A stretch of 64,000 nucleotides of DNA from Duganella flavida. GTDB lineage: Bacteria > Pseudomonadota > Gammaproteobacteria > Burkholderiales > Burkholderiaceae_D. A program made the translations under genes and the position numbers. Location of the stretch: positions 1-64,000 of the forward strand of contig NZ_WWCN01000023.1 in the NCBI RefSeq assembly GCF_009857445.1, read 5' to 3'. The notes beneath the pieces were generated by a model. It had not been told where the DNA came from, did no database searches, and saw only the letters and a list, made by a program, of their open reading frames with translations. This document shows positions 7,095 to 13,687 of this stretch, piece after piece; position 1 is the first letter of the stretch, and each line of letters starts with the position of its first letter.

Positions 7095-8207
7095 TTAGTT
7101 AGGTTTGGCGACGTAGCCGGTCACTTCCAGATTGAAGCCGGTCATCGACGGCATCTTGCGCGGGCTGGCCAGCAGCTGCATTTTGCAGACGCCGACTTCG
7201 CGCAGGATTTGCGCACCGATGCCGTAGCTACGCAGGTCCATACTGGCCGCGCGGCCTTTCGGCTTGGTGTCTTCCGGCTTGCACAGGGCGTCGAACTGGT
7301 TGAAGAACTGCTCGGCAGTTTCTTCGCAGTTGAGCAGCACGATCACGCCGCTGTCAGCCGCCTTGATCGCCGCCATCGAGGACGACAGGTTCCACGAGTG
7401 GGTGGTCGCTTCCGATTCCAGGATGTCCAGGATCGAGACTGGCTGGTGCACGCGCACCAGGGTTTCCTTGCCCTTCTCAATCTGGCCGTGCACCAGCGCC
7501 AGGTGGGCCGAGCCGCTTGGCTTGTCGCGGTAAGCGATCATGCGGAAGTCGCCATGGGCGGTCTTCAGCGTACGCTCGCCGGCTTTTTCCACCAGCGACT
7601 CATTGCGGCTGCGATAGTGGATCAGGTCGGCGATAGTGCCGATCTTCAGATTGTGTTCCTTGGCGAATTCCAGCAGGTCCGGCAGGCGCGCCATGGTGCC
7701 ATCGTCCTTCATGATTTCGCAGATCACCGAGGCGGGCGTCAGGCCGGCCATGGCGGTCAGGTCGCAACCGGCTTCGGTATGGCCTGCGCGCATCAGCACG
7801 CCGCCCTTTTGCGCCTTCAGCGGGAAGATGTGGCCTGGCTGGACGATGTCCGACGGCTTGGCATCCTTGGCCACAGCGACCTCAATGGTCTTGGAGCGGT
7901 CGGCGGCCGAGATACCGGTGGTCACGCCTTCCGCCGCTTCGATCGAGACGGTGAAGTTGGTGCCATAGGCGGTGCCGTTCTTGGACGACATCATCGACAG
8001 TTCGAGTTGGTCGCAGCGCTCTTCGGTCAAGGTCAGGCAGACCAGGCCGCGCGCATGCTTGACCATGAAATTGATGGCTTCCGGCGTGACGAAGTCCGCC
8101 GCGAGCACCAGATCACCTTCGTTTTCCCGGTCTTCTTCATCGACCAGGATCACCATGCGGCCAGCGCGCAATTCGGCGACGATTTCTTCGGTGCTGGAAA
8201 TTGACAT
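7095..8207 (-). CDS. ribBA: 3,4-dihydroxy-2-butanone 4-phosphate synthase with a degenerate GTP cyclohydrolase II-like domain
   Basis: The N-terminal half is a full DHBP synthase: acidic metal loop EEDRENEGDL (24-33), RGLVCLTL (53-60) and RAGHTEAGCDL (140-150). It converts ribulose 5-phosphate to the four-carbon unit used by RibH. The C-terminal half (about 205-370) has the fold of GTP cyclohydrolase II, with retained DLRSYGIGAQILREVGV, but where the zinc cysteines and catalytic stretch should be (about 251-278) there is VHQPVSILDILESEATTHSW with no cysteine. Thus only the RibB activity is likely; such hybrids are known as RibBX. A working ribA must then be elsewhere. First gene of ribBA-ribH-nusB. 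Confidence 0.93.
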   Translation of the reverse strand: MSISSTEEIVAELRAGRMVILVDEEDRENEGDLVLAADFVTPEAINFMVKHARGLVCLTLTEERCDQLELSMMSSKNGTAYGTNFTVSIEAAEGVTTGISAADRSKTIEVAVAKDAKPSDIVQPGHIFPLKAQKGGVLMRAGHTEAGCDLTAMAGLTPASVICEIMKDDGTMARLPDLLEFAKEHNLKIGTIADLIHYRSRNESLVEKAGERTLKTAHGDFRMIAYRDKPSGSAHLALVHGQIEKGKETLVRVHQPVSILDILESEATTHSWNLSSSMAAIKAADSGVIVLLNCEETAEQFFNQFDALCKPEDTKPKGRAASMDLRSYGIGAQILREVGVCKMQLLASPRKMPSMTGFNLEVTGYVAKPN

Positions 8208-8395
8208 TTTTAATCCTTCAAGGCTAAGCGAGAGTATTTCATTAACCCGCTATTTTAAAGGATTTACGCCAACCCTACCTTAAAACGCTGATTTTACCGG
8301 CAAAATTAGAGGGCATCATCCGCTAAAATAGTTGAATCCGGCCGCATCCTACTTGCGTATAAGAAATAAACGTAAGCCAAATCAAAGGGATAATC

Positions 8396-8767
8396 ATGTT
8401 CACCACCGTATTACCAGCCTGCCTTGCAGCCTTGCTGCTGACGGGACTGGCACACGCACAAGACGGCCGGCAAATCGCACAGGGACAGCGATTGTGGCAG
8501 AAACGTTGTTCGGAATGCCACGCCATCGATTCCGATGAAACCGGCCCGCACCATCGCGGCGTCTTTGGGCGCCGGGCCGGCAGCGTCAAAGGCTATGACT
8601 ATTCGCCGGCGCTGCGTCACGCCAACGTGCAATGGGACGAGGCCTCGCTCGACCGCTGGCTCAGCGATCCGGAAAAATTCATCCCCGGCCAGAATATGGA
8701 CTTCCGCGTGCGAAACAAGACCGAACGGGCGGCCCTGATCGCCTTCCTGAAAAGTATTTCGGGCTGA
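8396..8767 (+). CDS. class I cytochrome c
   Basis: A 123-residue periplasmic haem protein. Signal peptide to about residue 21 (AHA/Q), haem motif CSECH with Cys38, Cys41 and axial His42, and the probable sixth ligand Met101 in IPGQNMDF. The spacing GPHHRGVFGR ... YSPAL ... W resembles small mitochondrial-type cytochromes c (cytochrome c2/c550 class). It is a single gene divergent from ribBA and convergent with the NAD(P)-binding protein, with no gap at its 3' end. Partner not obvious from context. Confidence 0.92.
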   Translation: MFTTVLPACLAALLLTGLAHAQDGRQIAQGQRLWQKRCSECHAIDSDETGPHHRGVFGRRAGSVKGYDYSPALRHANVQWDEASLDRWLSDPEKFIPGQNMDFRVRNKTERAALIAFLKSISG

Positions 8768-9412
8768 TTACCAGGGAGCGTTATCGACCTTGCCAGTATA
8801 CACATCCCAAGTCGTACCAAGCGGCGCATCATCTGCTGCGCTGATTAACATCCGGGCTAAATCGTTACGGCTGATAGTACGCCACATAGTCATCCTGTGC
8901 AGTGGGGCGCTAGCCGTAACGGACATCGGGTTTTCCGCATCCGTCAGCCGTGGCGCCCGGCAAATGACATAGGGCAGCCCGCTATCTCGCAAAAACTTCT
9001 CGCGCTTGACGATGTTATCTCGCATGCCGGGCTTCATGGCGTTTAACAGCCACCAGACCCATGACGGCAGATCTGCGCCCATCACGGAAAGCAGCACAAA
9101 CCGTCCAGCGCCGCCTGCTTTAGCTGCGGCTATCGTGTTGACACAGCCATCGAGCATCACGGCTTTGACTTGTTCGCGCGTTAGCCCTTTTCCGTGGATA
9201 TCGACGGTGAAGAATACGGCGTCAAATCCACCAGACAGCGCGCCTTTAATCGCCTCCGCATCGGTCACATCGGCGGCATATGATTCCACCGTCCCGTGCG
9301 ATGGCACAGGCTGCCGCGAGATCGCCCGCACCGCTGCACCGCTGGCCGCTAACTGCGCCACAACGCGCTTGCCAGTCCCGCTGCTGGCGCCCACCACCGC
9401 ATAGCGCTTCAT
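8768..9412 (-). CDS. NAD(P)H-binding (atypical SDR) protein
   Basis: A 214-residue Rossmann-fold protein. It starts MKRYAVVGASSGTGKRV, a glycine-rich GxSxGTGxxV nucleotide loop, and follows the NAD(P)H-binding domain pattern of NmrA/YwnB-like proteins (FFTVDIHGKGLTREQVKAV, LLSVMGADLPSW, YVICRAPRLTD). No YxxxK catalytic pair is seen, so redox sensing or quinone/NADPH reduction are both possible. The ATG overlaps the stop codon of the phosphatase-like gene by 4 bp, so the two are probably translated together. The divergent TetR gene may control both. Confidence 0.8.
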   Translation of the reverse strand: MKRYAVVGASSGTGKRVVAQLAASGAAVRAISRQPVPSHGTVESYAADVTDAEAIKGALSGGFDAVFFTVDIHGKGLTREQVKAVMLDGCVNTIAAAKAGGAGRFVLLSVMGADLPSWVWWLLNAMKPGMRDNIVKREKFLRDSGLPYVICRAPRLTDAENPMSVTASAPLHRMTMWRTISRNDLARMLISAADDAPLGTTWDVYTGKVDNAPW

Positions 9413-10212
9413 GGCTGAATCTCCTGTGCCAGCGCAGCGACAGCAGCATGAATACCCGGCGCCGCTGCCAGAAAACTGGTGCTGGCAAAGCTCCACGGAT
9501 TACCTTGCACATCGGTGAGCACACCGCCGGCTTCGCTGACCAGCAAGGCGCCAGCCGCCAGTCCCGAACGGACCTGGCTAAATTGCCAGAAGCCATCCAT
9601 GCGCCCGCTTGCTACATCGATTAATTCCAGGGTCGCCGGCACCGCCATGCGCACCAGGAGCGCCTTATCGAGCATTACCGTTACTGAGCGGCCGATGGCG
9701 GCATAGGTCTGCCCTCCTTCACCGGGCCGTGCCTGCCCAGTTCCCACAATGGCGGCCCGCAGTTCGTTCTTGACGGAGACCTGCAGGCGCAGGTCATTCA
9801 CATGAGCACCGCCATGGCGGACGGCGGTGTAGGTCACTCCTTGAACAGGAATATTCACCACCGTGAGCACCGGCAGGCCATCCCGCACCAGGGTGGCGCT
9901 CACTGCCCAGCCAGCGCCGCCATGGATATGATTAACGTTGCCTTCAACCGGATCAACGATCCACCACTCTCCTTCAGGCAAGGCGCCGCCAGCCTCCTCA
10001 TCCTCCACCCAGCCACTGCCGGGGCGCAGGCTGAGCAAGGCCGCGCGCAAATCGGCGCCGACGGCACGGTCGTTATCCTCGATTGCGGCCAACAGGGCGG
10101 GAAAATCATCAGGGGGATTCGCCTTCTGGAAGCGGGCCAGCAAGATGCGGCCGGCGGTTTCTACAGCTTCACGGACTGATGGCAGCAATCCGTTCAATTC
10201 ATCTGCGTACAT
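9409..10212 (-). CDS. inositol monophosphatase-like protein with altered metal-site motifs
   Basis: A 267-residue member of the inositol monophosphatase / CysQ superfamily. Start at 10212 is chosen for the AGGAG just ahead; earlier in-frame codons would run into the operator. The three metal motifs are changed: DPVEGNVN at 87-94 in place of DPxDGTxN, so Glu90 and Asn92 replace Asp and Thr; and RSGLAAG at 215-221 in place of WDxAAG, so Gly217 replaces the metal-binding Asp. The acidic VEDEE (69-73) is kept. Fold membership is clear, activity on the usual substrates is doubtful. First of a two-gene unit divergent from the TetR gene. Confidence 0.82.
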   Translation of the reverse strand: MYADELNGLLPSVREAVETAGRILLARFQKANPPDDFPALLAAIEDNDRAVGADLRAALLSLRPGSGWVEDEEAGGALPEGEWWIVDPVEGNVNHIHGGAGWAVSATLVRDGLPVLTVVNIPVQGVTYTAVRHGGAHVNDLRLQVSVKNELRAAIVGTGQARPGEGGQTYAAIGRSVTVMLDKALLVRMAVPATLELIDVASGRMDGFWQFSQVRSGLAAGALLVSEAGGVLTDVQGNPWSFASTSFLAAAPGIHAAVAALAQEIQP

Positions 10213-10247
10213 AAGTACTCCTTGGTGTAATGTGAGAACATGTTCAT

Positions 10248-10269
10248 AATATGAGCAATTACTCATATT
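10248..10269. promoter_or_regulatory. palindromic operator between the TetR regulator and the phosphatase-like gene
   Basis: Perfect inverted repeat AATATGAG-6 bp-CTCATATT, 22 bp long, in the 76-bp divergent gap. A second palindrome, GAACATGTTC, lies beside it at 10236-10245. Size, position and AT-rich arms fit binding by a TetR-type dimer that controls both directions. Confidence 0.7.
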
Positions 10270-10288
10270 CGATACTCGCATTCCCAAC

Positions 10289-10918
10289 ATGACCAAACTG
10301 CCACCACCGCCCGCCACCGCTCCTCGGAAAAGACCGACGCAACGCCGCTCCGCAGCCACTGTGGACGCAATTCTGGAGGCCGCTGCTCGCATTTTGGAAA
10401 CCAGTGGCTATGAGGGCTACACCACTAACGCGGTCGCGGCAACGGCTGGGGTGAGCATCGGCTCCTTGTATCAATACTTTCCGAACAGGGAGTCGCTAAC
10501 CCAGGCGCTGGTCGAGCGTGAAACTGCGGAGTTGTTGGCCGCCATTGAGGCGATAGGAGATGTAAGCGGGGTTGACGGTATTCAGCAAATACTCAACATC
10601 GCGGTACGTCATCAGTTACAACGGCCGCACCTGAGCCGCTTCCTGGATCTAGAAGAAGCGCGCTTACCTACAAGCGAAACCAGCCGCCTTCATGGGGAGC
10701 GTGCAGCAACGATTCTGGCGGGATATTTGAAAAAAGCGGGATGCGCGGCGCCCGGTTATGCCATCCGCGATGTGATGGCGATTACCCGCGGCATCGTTGA
10801 CGCTGCGGGCTGCCAGGGTGAAACTGACGAGATGGCACTGGCACATCGCGTCCGGGCAGCGGTCTTTGGCTATCTGGACATGATCGCCAGAGACCCGGTT
10901 GGCGGTTTAGTTCCCTGA
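10289..10918 (+). CDS. TetR/AcrR family transcriptional regulator
   Basis: A 209-residue repressor. The N-terminal part (about 20-66) is a classical TetR DNA-binding domain: TVDAILEAAARILETSG followed by the helix-turn-helix in AVAATAGVSIGSLYQYFPNR. The rest is a ligand-binding helical domain without a predictable ligand. It is divergent from the phosphatase-like/NAD(P)-binding pair, with a 22-bp palindrome between, so autoregulation and control of that pair are likely. Its 3' end overlaps the end of ribE by 12 bp (convergent). Confidence 0.92.
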   Translation: MTKLPPPPATAPRKRPTQRRSAATVDAILEAAARILETSGYEGYTTNAVAATAGVSIGSLYQYFPNRESLTQALVERETAELLAAIEAIGDVSGVDGIQQILNIAVRHQLQRPHLSRFLDLEEARLPTSETSRLHGERAATILAGYLKKAGCAAPGYAIRDVMAITRGIVDAAGCQGETDEMALAHRVRAAVFGYLDMIARDPVGGLVP

Positions 10919-11548
10919 AATGGCGCTCGACACGGAAACCATGCGCTCAACATAACGGGCGATCAGGTCGATTTCCAGATTGACCTTGGCGCCCACAGTC
11001 AGGTGCTTGAGCGTGGTGACGGCGATGGTGTGCGGGATCAGGTTGATCGAGAACTGGCACACGAGGTCGGCACCAGTTCCAATGTCGTTAATGCGATTGA
11101 CTGTCAGCGACACGCCATTCACCACGATCGAGCCTTTGTAGGCCAGGAACTTGGCCAGCTCATGCGGCGACTCCACCACCAGCTCCCACGATTCGCCCAC
11201 CGGCTCAAACTTGCGCACGACGCCCAGGCCGTCAACGTGGCCCGAAACCAGATGGCCACCGAGGCGCTCATTCAGCGTCAGCGCTTTTTCGAGGTTGACT
11301 TCGGTCAGCGTGTCGAGGCCGACAGTCTTGTTCAGGCTTTCGCGCGAGACATCGACGCGGAAGTTGGTGGCATCTTTCTCCACCACGGTCATGCAGGCGC
11401 CGTTGATGGCGATCGAGTCGCCCAGGCCAACGTCGGCCAGCGGCAGGCCGCCGGCGTTGATGTCCAGGCGCACGCCTGCGAACGAGCCGCCTTCCAGCGG
11501 CTTGACGGATTCAATTTTGCCGACAGCGGCGACGATACCAGTGAACAT
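10907..11548 (-). CDS. ribE: riboflavin synthase alpha subunit
   Basis: Final riboflavin enzyme: dismutation of two lumazine molecules. The 213-residue protein is built of two lumazine-binding barrels, each with its own signature: MFTGIVAAVGKI at the start of the first and GGHLVSGHVDGLG (about 96-108) opening the second; VNGVSLTVN and INGACMTVV are the matching repeats. It sits 8 bp after ribD, in the same direction. It is separated from ribBA by four unrelated genes. Also called ribC in some naming schemes. Confidence 0.96.
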   Translation of the reverse strand: MFTGIVAAVGKIESVKPLEGGSFAGVRLDINAGGLPLADVGLGDSIAINGACMTVVEKDATNFRVDVSRESLNKTVGLDTLTEVNLEKALTLNERLGGHLVSGHVDGLGVVRKFEPVGESWELVVESPHELAKFLAYKGSIVVNGVSLTVNRINDIGTGADLVCQFSINLIPHTIAVTTLKHLTVGAKVNLEIDLIARYVERMVSVSSAISGN

Positions 11549-11556
11549 AATTTTTC

Positions 11557-12651
11557 CTAACGAGTGAATCGGGCAAGGATACGCAAATCTTGGCCGATTT
11601 GCTTAACCTCGTGAAATTGCAAATTCTTTTTGTGCGACAGGTCGGTCAGCGCCGGCAGCGCGAACATGCCTTGCGCGTCGCCGATCAGCGTGGGCGCGAG
11701 GTAGACCAGCAGCTCGTCAACGCAGCCTTCGCGGATCAACGAACCATTCAGCTTGCCACCCGCTTCCACGTGCAGCTCATTGATCTGGCGGCGGCCCAGT
11801 TCCCGCATCAGTTCCGGCAGGTCGACCTTGCCGCTGGCGTTCGGCAGCAAGATCACCTCGTGACCAGCTGCAACCAACGCCGCTTCCTTTTCAGGATGGC
11901 TCACCGCAGCGACAATCCACGTCCCGCCGCCCTCTAATATCTTGGCGGACAGGTCAATTTCAAGCTTGCTGTCGACCACGATGCGGCGCGGCTGGCGCGG
12001 CGTCTCCACTGCGCGCACATTCAGTTGCGGATCATCGGCCTTGACCGTGCCAATGCCAGTCAGGATAGCGCAAGCGCGGGCGCGCCAGTGATGGCCGTCG
12101 GCACGCGCTTCCGGGCCGGTAATCCACTGGCTGACGCCGTTGTGCAAGGCTGTCATGCCATCGAGGCTGGCGGCGGTTTTCATGCGCACCCACGGCAGGC
12201 CGCGCGTCATGCGCGAAAAAAAGCCGATATTCAGTTCATAGGCCTGTTCGGCCAGCACGCCAACATGGGTGGCGATGCCGTTAGCGGCCAGCTTGGCCAT
12301 GCCCTGCCCTGCCACCAGCGGATTCGGATCTTCCATCGCTGCCACCACGCGACCGAGGCCGGCGCGCACCAGCGCATCCGAGCATGGCGGCGTGCGGCCG
12401 TGGTGGTTACATGGCTCCAGCGTGACGTAAGCGGTGGCACCACGCACATCATGGCCGCGCGCCTGCGCATCCTTGAGCGCCTGGATTTCCGCATGATCGC
12501 TGCCAGCTTGCTGCGTGACGCCGGCGCCGATCACCACGCCATTGCGCACGATCACACAGCCGATGTGCGGATTCGGCGCGGTGGTGTACAGCCCCTTCGC
12601 GGCCCACTCCAGCGCCAGCGCCATGCCTTCAAGATCGTCGCGAATATCCAC
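11557..12651 (-). CDS. ribD: bifunctional riboflavin deaminase/reductase RibD
   Basis: Carries the second and third steps from GTP to lumazine. N-terminal cytidine-deaminase-like domain (1-145) with zinc ligands His53 in SDHAEIQ, Cys81 and Cys90 in EPCNHHGRTPPC, and catalytic Glu55; C-terminal reductase domain (about 150-364) with the DHFR-like segments KTAASLDGMTAL and TGIGTVKADDPQLNVR. Full family length (364; E. coli 367). Transcribed with ribE; the minor-pilin gene fimT ends only 44 bp upstream in the same direction, so read-through from the pilin operon is possible. Confidence 0.96.
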   Translation of the reverse strand: MDIRDDLEGMALALEWAAKGLYTTAPNPHIGCVIVRNGVVIGAGVTQQAGSDHAEIQALKDAQARGHDVRGATAYVTLEPCNHHGRTPPCSDALVRAGLGRVVAAMEDPNPLVAGQGMAKLAANGIATHVGVLAEQAYELNIGFFSRMTRGLPWVRMKTAASLDGMTALHNGVSQWITGPEARADGHHWRARACAILTGIGTVKADDPQLNVRAVETPRQPRRIVVDSKLEIDLSAKILEGGGTWIVAAVSHPEKEAALVAAGHEVILLPNASGKVDLPELMRELGRRQINELHVEAGGKLNGSLIREGCVDELLVYLAPTLIGDAQGMFALPALTDLSHKKNLQFHEVKQIGQDLRILARFTR

Positions 12652-12695
12652 GTTACCCCTACCAAATATGATTTCGCGTCATTATAAAGGCTTGT

Positions 12696-13244
12696 TCAGT
12701 CGGCCGCGCTGGCGCAATTAGAGGGTTCTGTCTTGGGATCGCAAACGCGCACGCGGCCCAGCATGTTGATGATGACGTTGCGGGCTTGATCACCTTGCGC
12801 GAGCGACAACGTGCCCCAGCGAGCGGTGAGGCTGTTGTCGAAGCGACAGGTGCGGCCGGCAGCGTTGTAGGCGATGTAGGTGGGCGTGCCGCCGGAGGTG
12901 AAGCGCGCTGTGATGCTGATGTCGGCCCGCAGCGGGTCGTGGCGGTAGATCAGCGGTTCACCAGGGTCGGGGCGGCGGTTGCCGTTGCGGTCGATGAAGA
13001 TGGCCCAGCCGCTTTGCCAGTTGCTGCCGGATGGCTCCAACGGCGCCATCAACACTTTGCTGCCGCGTGCCATTGCTTGCGAGCGGGTCAGGTCGATGGC
13101 GGCTTGCAGATCATTCGCGGCGGTTTGCAAGCGCAGGCGCTGTAGCGATTGCTGGAAGGCCGGCGCGGCCACGCCTAGCAGGATTGCCGCGAGCGCCAGC
13201 ACGACCAGCAGCTCGATCAATGTCAGGCCATTGTGGCGCCTCAT
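12696..13244 (-). CDS. fimT: minor type IV pilin, GspH/FimT family
   Basis: A 182-residue prepilin-like protein. Short basic leader ending in G, then LTLIELLVVLALAAILLG, the class III prepilin signal with Glu at +5, cleaved and methylated by PilD. The C-terminal domain has the GspH/FimT mark GWAIFIDRNGNRRPDPGE. The start at 13244 overlaps the pilE-like stop codon (ATGA) and has AGGA 8 bp ahead; an ATG nine bases upstream is an alternative. Last gene of the minor-pilin operon; probably primes pilus assembly in the inner membrane. Confidence 0.9.
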   Translation of the reverse strand: MRRHNGLTLIELLVVLALAAILLGVAAPAFQQSLQRLRLQTAANDLQAAIDLTRSQAMARGSKVLMAPLEPSGSNWQSGWAIFIDRNGNRRPDPGEPLIYRHDPLRADISITARFTSGGTPTYIAYNAAGRTCRFDNSLTARWGTLSLAQGDQARNVIINMLGRVRVCDPKTEPSNCASAAD

Positions 13245-13687
13245 GGCCAGCATCCTGATGCAGGGCCGCTGGCAAGGCGCTGGCCGGTGCTGGTGAGGGT
13301 CAGCATATTGCAATCGTTGTCGCGGAAGCGGCTATCAACCAAGGCGGTGCCGGGCCGTGCGATCACTTGGATGCATTGCGAAATCAGCTCGCCATCGCAG
13401 GCCTTGCCTTCGATTTCGTACGCACTGGCCGGCGCGCTGGCGGCGCTCCACCATTGGAAGTGGCGCGCTTCGGGCTCCGTGGCTGCGGCGGAAAAAGCAA
13501 TGTAGCTGTTGTGCTGCGAGTGAAACCGTTCCTGCTGCATCATCAGCTTGAGCAAGGCCGATTGTGCTTCGCTGCGGCGCGTGCGCACCACATGCTGCTG
13601 GTAGGCCGGCATCGCGAACGCCATCAGTATCATTACGATGACCATCACCACCAGCAGCTCAATCATGCTGAACCCCGCGCGTTTCAT
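13241..13687 (-). CDS. pilE: type IV pilin PilE-like
   Basis: A 148-residue prepilin: MKRAG then FSMIELLVVMVIVMILM with Glu at +5, and a small globular head with four cysteines (KACDGELISQC, NDCNML, SGCWP). It resembles the PilE minor pilins of the pilV-W-X-Y1-E operon rather than the major pilin, judging by context. The start overlaps the pilY1 stop by 4 bp. Confidence 0.88.
   Translation of the reverse strand: MKRAGFSMIELLVVMVIVMILMAFAMPAYQQHVVRTRRSEAQSALLKLMMQQERFHSQHNSYIAFSAAATEPEARHFQWWSAASAPASAYEIEGKACDGELISQCIQVIARPGTALVDSRFRDNDCNMLTLTSTGQRLASGPASGCWP

Noticed and set aside
7068..8204. 378-codon frame opposite ribBA
   Set aside because: Antisense shadow of a clear enzyme gene.
12652..12695. 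Possible FMN riboswitch ahead of ribD or ribBA
   Set aside because: Neither upstream region contains the RFN element motifs; the gap ahead of ribD is only 44 bp.
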